Notes: generated by a model from the letters alone, not told the origin. A DNA stretch of 64,000 bases from Desulforapulum autotrophicum HRM2 (GCF_000020365.1 NC_012108.1:1178001-1242000); one strand, 5' to 3'; positions 34,509 through 43,441 are shown, counted from the stretch's first letter. Translations and numbers: made by a program.

Positions 34509-34819
34509 AACATCTGATGAATCACTGCCTGGAACCAGACCTTTCATAAGAATGATCGCCTGATCATTTGGACAAGGACGGTTACAGGGGCAAGACGTCG
34601 GGCCGGAAGCGTTCGGTTCCGGAAGTGGGCAAGGCCTTGGTCAAGGTGGCGGTCCTGGAACTCTTTCAGGGCCGCACTCCTGAAAAGAGAACGAACAGGG
34701 CCAATGCCTGGCCGGCAAATTTTCCAGGGGGTGCCTGGTGCCGGTCAACCCAGGTACCGCCTGCCTGCAACCGGACAAAGGCAGGAAAATAACAAATTCA
34801 CCCCAAGGGAATGGCGTTA
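34509..34819. other. Intergenic region, about 310 bp
   Basis: GC-rich in contrast to the AT-rich gene it precedes. The minus strand between about 34673 and 34796 reads as a short coding-like stretch ending in a stop (for example GKFAGQALALFVLFSGVRP), perhaps a decayed gene; the plus frame at 34568-34792 is also open. Neither is convincing. Confidence 0.35.
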
Positions 34820-36070
34820 ATGGAAAACGATTTTCATATTATTAAAAATTTAATGAAACAATACGATGGATCTTTTTACATCTATGATGAGAAAAAAATT
34901 TCCAGCCAGATTCAAATACTTTTAGAGAATTTTCCACAGTTTGAATTTTTGTATTCAATAAAAACCAATCCATTCCCTCCCATAGTTAAATTTGTTGCAT
35001 CTAAAGGATTTGGTGCAGATGCAGCTTCAGCCCAAGAAGTAATTACAGGCCAGAAAGCAGGCATGCCGTATGAAAAGATACTGTATTCTTCTCCTGGAAA
35101 GACGTCCAAAGATATAGAAAGAACCATAGACAAGGCCATGATTATTGCAGACAGCTACAATGAACTGGTCTTAATTAATAGTGTTGCACAGCAAAAAAAC
35201 ATACATAAAAAAGTTGGACTCAGAATCAATATTGACTTCTCCATGGATGGGGAGAAAGGGACAAGCAGTAAATTTGGTGTTGATGAGAACACCTTGGTCA
35301 AGCAAAAAGAGTTTCTCAATGGTTTCTCAAATATAAAAATAGTTGGCATACATGTTCATCTGCGCTGCCAGATTCTTGATCATGGTAAAATTTGTCGGTA
35401 CTATGAACGAATAATTGAACTGGGTTTGTTTTGCAAAGAGACCTTGGGGTGGGAGATGGAGTTCATTAACCTGGGCGGAGGGCTTGGCATTGTTTATTCA
35501 TTGATCAATGACACCCCCCTTGATATTGAAAAGCTCAGTTGTGACTGCCAGGGATTAATTCAACGATTCAACGATAAATTAAAAGTAAGACTCATCATTG
35601 AAACCGGCAGGTTTATCACCTGCGAAGCTGGCCGGTATGTTACACGCATCGTCGACATAAAAGAATCCCTTGGAACAAAATATCTGATTGTGGAAAAAGG
35701 GCTCAATGGTTTTTCAAGGCCTTCCATTGCTGAACTCTTAATGGACTATACGCCTGAAAACAGCAATCTAAAGGCTTCTGAACCCTTGTTTACGACAAAA
35801 GATGCGTTTGAGTTTATCATTCCCGAAGGGGATACCTTCGACCATGAGAAAGTAAGTATTGTTGGAAGCTTGTGCACGGCAACGGATATACTTGTTAAGG
35901 ATGCCATGCTTCCAAAGGCCAAAATCGGTGATATTGTTATCGTGTCAAAGGCGGGCAGTTATTCCTATTCGTTGTCACCAATATTGTTTTCAAGTTTTTG
36001 CCTGCCTTTTCAATTCTACCTGAATTCGGACGGTGAAATATTTCGGTCAGGCACTAACTCAATTCTTTGA
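34820..36070 (+). CDS. Fold-III PLP-dependent decarboxylase, AT-rich and probably acquired
   Basis: A 416-residue alanine-racemase-fold enzyme. K48 in FLYSIKTN is the PLP lysine; GFGADAASAQEV, GIHVHLRCQ, NLGGGLGIVYS (phosphate loop), ETGRFITCEAG and GSLCTATDIL follow the order expected for ornithine/diaminopimelate decarboxylases. Start ATG 34820 has AAGGGA nine bases upstream; ATG 34811 is too close to it. The gene is much richer in A and T, especially at third positions, than its neighbours, which suggests transfer from an AT-rich donor. It is a distant paralogue of the enzyme at 19.7 kb. It is not in an obvious operon. Confidence 0.82.
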   Translation: MENDFHIIKNLMKQYDGSFYIYDEKKISSQIQILLENFPQFEFLYSIKTNPFPPIVKFVASKGFGADAASAQEVITGQKAGMPYEKILYSSPGKTSKDIERTIDKAMIIADSYNELVLINSVAQQKNIHKKVGLRINIDFSMDGEKGTSSKFGVDENTLVKQKEFLNGFSNIKIVGIHVHLRCQILDHGKICRYYERIIELGLFCKETLGWEMEFINLGGGLGIVYSLINDTPLDIEKLSCDCQGLIQRFNDKLKVRLIIETGRFITCEAGRYVTRIVDIKESLGTKYLIVEKGLNGFSRPSIAELLMDYTPENSNLKASEPLFTTKDAFEFIIPEGDTFDHEKVSIVGSLCTATDILVKDAMLPKAKIGDIVIVSKAGSYSYSLSPILFSSFCLPFQFYLNSDGEIFRSGTNSIL

Positions 36071-36088
36071 GCATTATTTTCCATTTGT

Positions 36089-36940
36089 TCATGTCGCTGT
36101 GCCTGAAATCAGACCGTCCATGAGTTCTCCCAGGTGGACAAGGTGGCTCTTTTCCTCCTGGGCGATTCGTGTGAGGATTTTACGGCTTGTTTCGTCCACC
36201 ACACGGGTTTTGGCCCGGAGATAAAGATCCAGGGCCTGGGCCTCGATGGCCATGGCTAGGAAAACCACATCTTCGGGGTCTTCCCACTGGGGCATGTAGT
36301 AGTCGATGTACTCCTGGGTGGTCATGCCGCCCTCAAGGGTTCCCTGGAGGGCCGCGGCTGTGAGCTGGTCTTCTTTGATTGAGGGGTCGATTATTCTCTG
36401 ATATTCCCTGAGGATGCTTTCCTGGTGAAGGGTTTCAACGCGGGCCAGGGTGGCGAACAACCTCCGGACCCCAGGATTTTTGACCTGCTTGTCCATGGAA
36501 AGATAAAATTCCCTTAACCCCTGTTCAAGACCGTAGGCAATTTCAAGGATCTCCCGGGGCGTTTCAGCGCCTGTGAAAAAGGTGAGGCCCTGATTCTCCC
36601 GGCCAAGTGCCGCCTCTCCCTCCCAGGCGTTGAAACCGCCTGTAAGGTTGATGATCTCGCCAAAAGAGTCGTCCAGGGTCATGAGCTGGCAGGCGGCGCG
36701 GCTGCGCGGCCCTGAACTGCAGTATACAATCACAGGAAAATTTCTGGGGATATCGTCCAGGCGATCCACCAGTTCTGGAAGGGGAATCAGGCGCGCTCCG
36801 GGAATATGGCCTGCCTGGTATTCGCCCGGCTGACGCACATCCACCAGGGTGACCTGGTCCACGGGACGATGGTTTAAAAAGGCACGGGCTTCGTCCGGGT
36901 CAAACGAACGGATCGGGGTGAGATAGGGTTTCCATTTCAA
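36089..36940 (-). CDS. Rhodanese-rubrerythrin fusion protein
   Basis: A 283-residue fusion. Residues 10-115 are a rhodanese domain with CH2A-type opening (VDVRQPGEYQAGHIPGAR) and active Cys C74 in YCSSGPRSR. Residues 125-275 are a ferritin-like/rubrerythrin-type helical domain with four helices carrying Glu and His ligands: YGLEQGLREFY, ARVETLHQES, AMAIEAQALDLYLRAK and AQEEKSHLVHLGE. Similar fusions are known in anaerobes and link sulfane sulfur handling to peroxide or iron chemistry. It lies 3 bp behind the acyltransferase-dehydrogenase fusion gene and is probably co-transcribed with it. Confidence 0.88.
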   Translation of the reverse strand: MKWKPYLTPIRSFDPDEARAFLNHRPVDQVTLVDVRQPGEYQAGHIPGARLIPLPELVDRLDDIPRNFPVIVYCSSGPRSRAACQLMTLDDSFGEIINLTGGFNAWEGEAALGRENQGLTFFTGAETPREILEIAYGLEQGLREFYLSMDKQVKNPGVRRLFATLARVETLHQESILREYQRIIDPSIKEDQLTAAALQGTLEGGMTTQEYIDYYMPQWEDPEDVVFLAMAIEAQALDLYLRAKTRVVDETSRKILTRIAQEEKSHLVHLGELMDGLISGTAT

Positions 36941-36943
36941 GGC

Positions 36944-39421
36944 TCAAACCTCCGAATTATCGTCTGTATCTTCATGCTCTCCCAGGAAGGTGGCGTTCAT
37001 TTCTTCGAGGACGGGCATCCTGACGCCCAGTCCATGGGCGCAGGTCAGTGCCTCTCTGATGTCGATCAGGGATTGGAGTTTTTTACCCTCTTCGATCCAC
37101 TGGAGGTTCAGTTTTTTGACAACCCGTCCGGGGGTTTTGCCTTTTTTTACGGAAAGGCCGGCCTTTCTGCCAAAGTCTCGCCACACGCCATCAAGGCAGA
37201 GGGTGATAAAGGAGGCTGTCCAGGCAATGCTTCCGGCATTGAAAGTCTCCTTGTTTGCCCCAAGGGCCAAGGCCAGTGAACAGGCTTCGGCTGAAATTTC
37301 AGCCATGAGAAAGCCTGTCTCATGGGTTTGGGTGATGCGTTTGGACGAAATCATGAAGTTGACCCAGATGGCGTAAATCCTTGCCAGAATATCGGCGACC
37401 TGAACGCCCAGGGGGTCGCTTGACAGTATGGGACGTTCAGGATTGGGGTTAAACATGTTTGAGATTTCTCTTATGATGGGGGCAGGGCCTGCCAGGATGC
37501 CGTTGATCTGGCGCTCGTCAACAACATTATTGGGCGAAACAGGTCCTGCAATGGTCAGAATCTCCACATCGTTTCGCCGGTATTCGGATAAAAGCCGCCG
37601 CACCGCAGTAAAGGGGATGCAGTTCATTCCGGGAATAAATCCCCGGGTGGCTACGATGAGGGTAAGGGGCTGCTCCGAGACTTTTAGAATATTTCGGACA
37701 TCCTGTTCAAAGGTTTCCGGTTTGGATGCCACGATCACTTCGCTTGCCTTTCTAAATGCGCTGGGGTGGTCACAGGTTACAAAAATGTTTTTTGGAAGGA
37801 GCTGGTCTTTGAATCTGCCCGGACCCTGGCGGTTAAGGCCCATCTGGGCGGCCACATCTTTTCTTGCGTCAAAGATAGTGAGGCTCGCGTTGTTGTAACG
37901 TTTGTCGTCAAGAAGCCGGTTGCCGATGAGTGAAGACAGGGCAAATCCCCAGTTCCCAGCCCCAACAATCACGATGTTCTGGCTGGCTGTGGGTGAGTAG
38001 AGCCGCCGGTCTCCGTGGGTGGCGTAGTAGGAGAGGGCGATGCCGTCCTTGACCTTGGGAAGACCGATGAGGTCTTTGCCAAAACGATTGACAACGCCTC
38101 TTCGTTTCAGGGTCCGAAGGCCGTCTCTCACGATCTCCTCAGCAGAGTTGTTGATGATGAAATCTTCAAAATCAGCTGCTTCGCCAAAGGTTTCCACATG
38201 GTACTCTTTGATGGCCGCAATTTCGGATTTTACTGCCAGTGTAAGATTTTTCTGACCGTGTTTTCTTGCCGTCACAAGCCCCCTGGCAGTTACCTGGCTG
38301 GCCATGATTTTTTTGTTTCTGGCGATTTCCTTGATGGATGACAGGGCTACAAATTCATCAAGGGAAATGCCTGTTTTATCTTGGGCATGGGCCTGTTTCA
38401 GTTCGCTCAAAAGCATGGGGGGCGGGACCGTGACATAGGCCCGTCCGTACAGCGCTTTTGCAGACCGCCATAGAAAGGTCTTGGGATGAATCGGAAATCT
38501 TGCCAGGGTCTTTAACAGGCCCATGCCCCGCAGCCAGGAGATGCCGCTTTTTCTTGAACACATCATCAGGTCTTCGGGAACGGCGGAGTAGGAGAGTGCT
38601 ACGGGCTGAATGACCAGGTCGCTCTCAACGTTGATGGCTCCCTTGAGTGTGATAAGGCGCTTGGGATACCTCAGGCTTCCGTCCCGGGTTCTTGCACCCC
38701 CCCGCCACGCTTCAAGAAAAATGCCCTGCTGGGCCCCGGCCCGGCTCAGGGCGCTGCAATAGTTGCAAAGGGCTGCAACCTGGTGGCGGCTTGCCCCCTG
38801 GCGTAGCACCACATAGGATCCGGTCATGAGGAGCTTCTCAAGGCTTTTAATAACCATCATGTTCTGGCCTGCGGCAAATACGGGAAGTCCCATGCCAAGA
38901 TCCTGCCACAGCAGATCCACCAGGAACTCATCCATGTGGGATGAATGGTTGACAAGGTAGACTACGCCCAATCCCTGGCGTCTGTACTCCCTGAGTTTTT
39001 CAATGTGCTTTAATTCACGTTTATCAGGGGAGGTAAAGGGAAGGTCGGGATTCTGGTTGTCAAAGAGGTGGTTAAAAGCAAGTCCCATGGTGGCTGCCGT
39101 ATCCACATGGGTTTTGCGTTTGTAACGGATGGCGATCTCGTCGACCAGGGCTTCTATCTCATCCCTTGAGACGGTTTCCCCCTCCCGTTCGATCTGCTCC
39201 ATGGTCAGACGAACTGCGATGCAATTTATTTCGTCGGTGTTCTGCCAGTCCAGGGGAAGTTTGTTGTATCGATCAAGAAAGGGTTGGCCGGCCTCACTAT
39301 TGGCAATTCGTTCTGCCAGGTTTACAAAGCTTATCCGGTTGAAGGCAGCGGTCATCAGGCGGCTGAAACTCTTTTTAAAGAAAGAGCGCTTCTTTTTTAT
39401 GGTTTGTTGCTTTTCAGTCAT
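36944..39421 (-). CDS. Fused glycerol-3-phosphate acyltransferase and glycerol-3-phosphate dehydrogenase
   Basis: An 825-residue bifunctional protein. Residues about 140-340 are a PlsB-like acyltransferase, with catalytic NHSSHMD (H159, D164) and the substrate motif FLEAWRGGARTRDG. Residues about 480-815 are an NAD-dependent glycerol-3-phosphate dehydrogenase (GpsA-like), with Rossmann motif VIVGAGNWGFALSS (G487-G492) and the ASKPETFEQDV and NMISSKRITQTHETG-like regions. One chain could make glycerol-3-phosphate and acylate it, the first two steps of phospholipid synthesis. The catalytic Lys/Thr pattern of GpsA is weaker, so dehydrogenase activity is less certain than acyltransferase activity. 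Confidence 0.85.
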   Translation of the reverse strand: MTEKQQTIKKKRSFFKKSFSRLMTAAFNRISFVNLAERIANSEAGQPFLDRYNKLPLDWQNTDEINCIAVRLTMEQIEREGETVSRDEIEALVDEIAIRYKRKTHVDTAATMGLAFNHLFDNQNPDLPFTSPDKRELKHIEKLREYRRQGLGVVYLVNHSSHMDEFLVDLLWQDLGMGLPVFAAGQNMMVIKSLEKLLMTGSYVVLRQGASRHQVAALCNYCSALSRAGAQQGIFLEAWRGGARTRDGSLRYPKRLITLKGAINVESDLVIQPVALSYSAVPEDLMMCSRKSGISWLRGMGLLKTLARFPIHPKTFLWRSAKALYGRAYVTVPPPMLLSELKQAHAQDKTGISLDEFVALSSIKEIARNKKIMASQVTARGLVTARKHGQKNLTLAVKSEIAAIKEYHVETFGEAADFEDFIINNSAEEIVRDGLRTLKRRGVVNRFGKDLIGLPKVKDGIALSYYATHGDRRLYSPTASQNIVIVGAGNWGFALSSLIGNRLLDDKRYNNASLTIFDARKDVAAQMGLNRQGPGRFKDQLLPKNIFVTCDHPSAFRKASEVIVASKPETFEQDVRNILKVSEQPLTLIVATRGFIPGMNCIPFTAVRRLLSEYRRNDVEILTIAGPVSPNNVVDERQINGILAGPAPIIREISNMFNPNPERPILSSDPLGVQVADILARIYAIWVNFMISSKRITQTHETGFLMAEISAEACSLALALGANKETFNAGSIAWTASFITLCLDGVWRDFGRKAGLSVKKGKTPGRVVKKLNLQWIEEGKKLQSLIDIREALTCAHGLGVRMPVLEEMNATFLGEHEDTDDNSEV

Positions 39422-39570
39422 GGTAGGTAACTCCAGGTGACAATTTAATAGGATGTTTATGTTTAACTCCTTTGACAGGAGGAAATATCACATTGTTTCT
39501 GACAAATCAAAGGGAAGAAGATGGAACCAGGCGGGGTGATCCCTGTTTGATCCGAAAATCAGGAGGAACT

Positions 39571-39915
39571 ATGGCAAAACAGACAAAAAATTCCACCCTT
39601 GTATATTCCACTGAAATCGGCAGAGTCTGTCCTGCCTGCAGTCTGCCCGTGGCGGAGTGCCGGTGCCGTAAAGCCGGACAGGCGATTGAGACGGATGGCA
39701 AGGTAAGGATCTCCTACGTCACAAAGGGGCGCAGGGGCAAGGGGGTCACCCTTATCACGGGGCTTGCCCTGGAGGCTGACGAACTGAAGTGTCTTGGCAA
39801 AAGACTGAAGCAGCGGTGCGGCACGGGCGGCACGGTAAAGGGGGGGACCATTGAGATCCAGGGGGATCAGCGGGTACTCCTCACGGCTGAGCTCAAGGCG
39901 CTTGGAAAGATTTGA
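39571..39915 (+). CDS. SUI1/YciH-family translation initiation factor
   Basis: A 114-residue protein with the SUI1 (eIF1-like) domain: CPACSLPVAECRC, a short Cys-rich N-terminal segment, then KGRRGKGVTLITGL (the basic loop) and the helix ADELKCLGKRLKQRCGTGGTVK, ending QGDQRVLLTAELKALG. It acts in start-codon selection or stress translation. ATG 39571 sits five bases behind AGGAGG; the longer frame from 39472 lacks a site. It is transcribed away from the acyltransferase fusion gene. Confidence 0.92.
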   Translation: MAKQTKNSTLVYSTEIGRVCPACSLPVAECRCRKAGQAIETDGKVRISYVTKGRRGKGVTLITGLALEADELKCLGKRLKQRCGTGGTVKGGTIEIQGDQRVLLTAELKALGKI

Positions 39916-39933
39916 AATTCATTCTTTTTTTTG

Positions 39934-39977
39934 TTTACAAATCCCTTGTAAATCTGATTTACTAACAGACTGTGTTA
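39934..39977. promoter_or_regulatory. Two inverted repeats upstream of the 2-oxoacid oxidoreductase operon
   Basis: TTTACAA-N5-TTGTAAA (39934-39952) and TAACA-N5-TGTTA (39963-39977) are both perfect and lie 84-127 bp before GTG 40061. Neither has a following T-run, so operator sites are more likely than terminators. The binding protein is unknown. Confidence 0.4.
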
Positions 39978-40060
39978 AAACACTAGGGGTCGTTTTCTGA
40001 ATGTTTTTGTGGTCGGCAGCATAGATTTTGTCCAGGCCATGTTGGTTCGTGGGGAGGAAT

Positions 40061-40750
40061 GTGGATATAAAACTGAGCGGCATTGTTATTATTGTTGGCA
40101 ACTATGGTAGCGGAAAAACTGAAACCGCCGTAAACCTTGCCTTTAACCGTCGCGCTGTTGGCATTGACGTGGCCATGGCAGATCTTGACCTTGTCAATCC
40201 CTATTTCAGGACCCGGGAGGCAAGGCAGGTCTTATTTGAAAAGGGAATCCGGCTGGTGTTGCCTGAAGAAAAATACATGGATGCAGATCTTCCCATACTG
40301 GCACCCCAAGTGGCGGGTTTGATCAAAAATCCGGCTGAGTTGACCATCCTTGACGCTGGGGGAGATGACGTGGGAAGCATCGTGCTTGCAGCCCTTGCAG
40401 ATTCCCTTGCCGGCAGACAGATAAACCTGATCCAGGTGGTGAATCCACTCAGGCCCTTTACCGAGACGGTGGAGGGGTGCATGAGGATAAGAGAGGAGAT
40501 AGAGTATTCGTCAAAGTTGAAGATAACCGGTTTGGTGAGCAACGCCAATCTCATGGACGAGACAACGCCGGATATCATATACAAGGGATATGACTTGATA
40601 CAGGAGGTGTCGGAACGGACTGGCATAGGCGTGGAATTTATCACGGCCCATGGGGATCTTCTCCCCGATCTTGATCTGACAAGATTTAAAACCCCTGTAT
40701 TGCCTATTTTAAGATGGCTTGTTCCCCCGTGGAAGAGGCAAGGTTCCTAA
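40061..40750 (+). CDS. P-loop ATPase (MinD/ArsA-like) linked to 2-oxoacid oxidoreductase
   Basis: A 229-residue P-loop ATPase. Walker A is GNYGSGKTE (near residue 13), Walker B-like segments are VAMADLDLVNPYF and LTILDAGGDD. The fold looks like SIMIBI ATPases used for protein localisation or metal-centre assembly. GTG 40061 has GGGGAGGA ahead of it; the longer TTG start at 40028 is not supported. It is the first gene of the operon encoding ferredoxin and VorBAC, 15 bp before the ferredoxin gene. A maturation or cluster-assembly role is an inference. Confidence 0.78.
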   Translation: MDIKLSGIVIIVGNYGSGKTETAVNLAFNRRAVGIDVAMADLDLVNPYFRTREARQVLFEKGIRLVLPEEKYMDADLPILAPQVAGLIKNPAELTILDAGGDDVGSIVLAALADSLAGRQINLIQVVNPLRPFTETVEGCMRIREEIEYSSKLKITGLVSNANLMDETTPDIIYKGYDLIQEVSERTGIGVEFITAHGDLLPDLDLTRFKTPVLPILRWLVPPWKRQGS

Positions 40751-40765
40751 AAGGAGTTATGGTTC

Positions 40766-41002
40766 ATGGCATTAAAACATATTATTGACGCTGAAAGGTG
40801 TAAGGGCTGCGGTCTGTGCGTATCCGTGTGTCCTAAAAATGTGCTGGAGATTTCCGACACTGTGAGCACCAAGGGGTACTTTCCCGCCTTTCAGGCAAGA
40901 CCGGATGACTGCATTCAATGCACATTGTGCTGTATCATGTGTCCGGATGTGGCTATCACGATTATTGAATCTGATCTGGAAAAAGCAATGGAGGACAAGT
41001 GA
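40766..41002 (+). CDS. vorD: 2-oxoacid:ferredoxin oxidoreductase delta (2x[4Fe-4S]) subunit
   Basis: A 78-residue ferredoxin subunit with two CxxCxxCxxxC clusters: RCKGCGLCVSVCPKN and DCIQCTLCCIMCPDVA. In oxoacid:ferredoxin oxidoreductases this subunit passes electrons from the thiamine-bound intermediate to the external ferredoxin. It follows the ATPase gene by 15 bp, and its TGA stop overlaps the ATG of the alpha subunit by one base (TGATG). The gene symbol rests on the operon assignment to branched-chain oxoacids. Confidence 0.92.
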   Translation: MALKHIIDAERCKGCGLCVSVCPKNVLEISDTVSTKGYFPAFQARPDDCIQCTLCCIMCPDVAITIIESDLEKAMEDK

Positions 41003-42075
41003 TGGCTAAGGTGTTGATGAAGGGAAACGAAGCGATCGGTGAGGCGGCAATCCGAGCCGGGTGCAAGAATTATTTTGCCTATCCCATCACTCCCCAGTCA
41101 GAGGTCGCAGAATACCTGGCCAAGAGAATGCCTGAAGTTGACGGTGTTTTTGTCCAGGGAGAGAGTGAAGTCGCCGTTGGGTATATGATTTTCGGGGCCG
41201 CAGGCTGTGGCGAACGGGTGATGACCACCTCTTCAAGTCCTGGCATCAGCCTCATGAGTGAGGCGTTGAGCTATATTGCAGGGGCCCGCTGTCCGGCCGT
41301 TTTTGTTAACATCATGCGTGGTGGTCCCGGGCTTGGGGGGATTCTTCCCTCCCAGGGAGATTACTTCCAGGCAACCAAGGGTGGTGGTCATGGTGACTAC
41401 AGGCTTCTGGTCATGGCTCCCGAAGGAGTCCAGGAGGCCGTTGAAATGACCATGAAGGCGTTCAATCTGGCTGAAAAGTACCGGGGACCGGTCATGATTC
41501 TTGGGGACGGACTCATTGGGCAGATGATGGAGCCGGTTGAGTTTCCGGAAAATTTTGACACAACTCCTACCAATAAAGATGACTGGGCCACAAGCGGCAT
41601 GGACACCAGAAAGAGCGACAAAAAGAACATTGTAAAGTCCCTGTTTCTGGATCCAAAGGCTTTGAATGATCACAACCTTTTGCTTAAATCCAATTATGAA
41701 CGGATGAAACAGGAGGAAATCCTTTACGAGGGATACAACACAGACGCAGATTACAAGGTTCTCATCGTGAGTTACGGCACCATGAGTCGCGTGTGCAAGA
41801 CCGCCATTGATACCATGAAAGCCCAGGGCCTTGAGATCGGCATGATCCGTCCCCAGACCCTGTTTCCTTTCCCGGAAAAAGCGGTCCACGAGGCGGCTGT
41901 CAAGGCAAGCTGCAGCCACGTTGTCAGCATCGAGCTCAACATGGGGCAGATGGTCGAGGACGTTGATCGTTGCGTCAAGGGGCAGCGCCCGGTGACCTGG
42001 TATGGAGAGTGCGGAGGGGATATTCCTACCCCTGAAGAGATTATCGACCATGTCAAGTCATTATTGAACAACTAA
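41002..42075 (+). CDS. vorB: 2-oxoacid:ferredoxin oxidoreductase alpha subunit (VorB-type)
   Basis: A 357-residue subunit combining the pyrimidine-binding domain I (GNEAIGEAAIRAGCKNYFAYPITPQSE), where a TPQSE motif contacts thiamine diphosphate, and domain II (residues about 255-345, with VLIVSYGTMSRVCKTAIDTM). MTTSSSPGISLMSEALSY is the family signature. It decarboxylates branched-chain 2-oxoacids to acyl-CoA while reducing ferredoxin. I chose ATG 41002, which follows GGAGGAC; GTG 40999 is an alternative. The specificity for isovalerate-type substrates is supported by ilvE and acyl-CoA dehydrogenase nearby. Confidence 0.92.
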   Translation: MAKVLMKGNEAIGEAAIRAGCKNYFAYPITPQSEVAEYLAKRMPEVDGVFVQGESEVAVGYMIFGAAGCGERVMTTSSSPGISLMSEALSYIAGARCPAVFVNIMRGGPGLGGILPSQGDYFQATKGGGHGDYRLLVMAPEGVQEAVEMTMKAFNLAEKYRGPVMILGDGLIGQMMEPVEFPENFDTTPTNKDDWATSGMDTRKSDKKNIVKSLFLDPKALNDHNLLLKSNYERMKQEEILYEGYNTDADYKVLIVSYGTMSRVCKTAIDTMKAQGLEIGMIRPQTLFPFPEKAVHEAAVKASCSHVVSIELNMGQMVEDVDRCVKGQRPVTWYGECGGDIPTPEEIIDHVKSLLNN

Positions 42076-42101
42076 AGCGTCTGCCAAGGAGAACATTTAT
42101 A

Positions 42102-42842
42102 ATGGGAAAAACATTTTCAAGGCCTGAAGCTCTTTCCGACGCCCACACCCACTATTGTCCCGGATGCACCCACGGGATTGTACACCGGTTGGTTGCAGAG
42201 GTCATTGACGAGCTCGGCATAAGGGGAAGGACCGTGGGTATCGCCCCTGTGGGGTGTGCTGTTCTTGCATACAACTACTTTACCTGTGATTTTCAGGAAG
42301 CGGCCCACGGCCGGGCGCCTGCCATGGCAACGGGAATCAAGCGGGTGAGACCTGATCTCATGGTCTTTACTTACCAGGGTGACGGTGACCTTGCCAGCAT
42401 TGGCATGGGTGAGATTGTCCATGCGGCTAACAGGGGTGAAAAGTTCACCACCATTTTCATCAATAACGCCATCTACGGCATGACCGGCGGCCAGATGGCC
42501 CCGACCACCATGCCCGGTCAGCGGGCCACCACAGCTCCTGCCGGAAGGGATGTTGAAAAAACCGGCATGCCCATGCGCATGTGTGAGCTTCTTTCAAGCC
42601 TTGCCACACCCGGGTACATCGCCCGGGAGACGGTACTGAAACCCAAGTATATTAACAAGGCAAAAAAAGCGATCAAAAAGGCCTTTGAATTTCAGAAGGA
42701 AAATCGCTGCTTCAGCTTTGTGGAGATTGTGTCAACCTGCCCGACCAACTGGGGCATGACACCTCTGGATGCGATGAAATGGGCTGAAGATACACTTCTT
42801 CCCTATTATCCGCTTGGGGAGTTCAAGACGCCTGACGCGTAA
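42102..42842 (+). CDS. vorA: 2-oxoacid:ferredoxin oxidoreductase beta subunit (thiamine-diphosphate binding)
   Basis: A 246-residue subunit that binds the diphosphate of thiamine and Mg2+ through YQGDGDLASIGMGE and its downstream NNAIYGMTGGQ. It begins with the family-typical HTHYCPGCTHG, where the Cys pair lies near a cluster, and carries the HGRAPAMATGIKR motif. With VorB, VorC and VorD it forms the complete four-subunit enzyme. It lies 26 bp behind vorB and is followed by vorC after 35 bp, each with its own ribosome binding site. Confidence 0.92.
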   Translation: MGKTFSRPEALSDAHTHYCPGCTHGIVHRLVAEVIDELGIRGRTVGIAPVGCAVLAYNYFTCDFQEAAHGRAPAMATGIKRVRPDLMVFTYQGDGDLASIGMGEIVHAANRGEKFTTIFINNAIYGMTGGQMAPTTMPGQRATTAPAGRDVEKTGMPMRMCELLSSLATPGYIARETVLKPKYINKAKKAIKKAFEFQKENRCFSFVEIVSTCPTNWGMTPLDAMKWAEDTLLPYYPLGEFKTPDA

Positions 42843-42877
42843 AAAACCTATAGATATCGTTGTTGTTGGAGGAGTAT

Positions 42878-43414
42878 ATGCAGAAAGAAGTTATGTTTGC
42901 AGGTTTTGGAGGCCAGGGAATTCTCTTGAGCGCAAAGCTGCTTGCCCATGCCGCCATGGAGCAGGGATCCGAGGTGATGTGGATTCCCTCCTACGGTCCG
43001 GAGATGAGGGGGGGGACAGCCTATTGCACTGTTGTGGTGAGCGATAAACACATCGGATCTCCCATCATCAAGAATCCCACCCACTTGGTTGCCATGAACC
43101 GACCGTCCCTTGAGAAGTTCGCCCCCGTGGTAAAGTCCGACGGGGTAGTGCTGATCAACTCTTCATTGATTCCCATTCGTTCGGGCAGAACCGATGTGGT
43201 CGAACTCATCGTGCCTGCCAACGAAACCGCCATAAGGCTTGGAAGCGTAAAATGCGCCAATATTGTTGCTGTAAGCGCCTTTGCCGCAAAGAGCAAGATG
43301 GTGGATGTGGAGATTCTGAGGGAGTGTGTTAAAAAGGAATTTTCAAAAAAACCAAAGCTGATCCCTTTGAATATGAAAGCCTTTGACGAGGGGTTAAAGA
43401 TAGCCGGTATGTAA
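42878..43414 (+). CDS. vorC: 2-oxoacid:ferredoxin oxidoreductase gamma subunit
   Basis: A 178-residue gamma subunit. It starts with the catalytic-domain signature FAGFGGQGILLSAKLLA, then WIPSYGPEMRGGTAYCTVVVS, both highly conserved in this family. ATG 42878 is preceded by GGAGGAG; the longer frame at 42860 has no such site. This completes the VorDBAC order. The double-ACT protein gene follows 27 bp downstream. Confidence 0.9.
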   Translation: MQKEVMFAGFGGQGILLSAKLLAHAAMEQGSEVMWIPSYGPEMRGGTAYCTVVVSDKHIGSPIIKNPTHLVAMNRPSLEKFAPVVKSDGVVLINSSLIPIRSGRTDVVELIVPANETAIRLGSVKCANIVAVSAFAAKSKMVDVEILRECVKKEFSKKPKLIPLNMKAFDEGLKIAGM

Positions 43415-43441
43415 ATTAATACTCATAACAGGAGGTGTTGC

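Noticed and set aside
34568-34792. 74-codon plus-strand frame starting at TTG
   Set aside because: No ribosome binding site, no family resemblance, and the opposite strand looks equally coding-like.
41233-42051. 272-codon minus-strand frame opposite vorB
   Set aside because: Antisense of a strongly conserved gene, without ribosome binding site or known motif.
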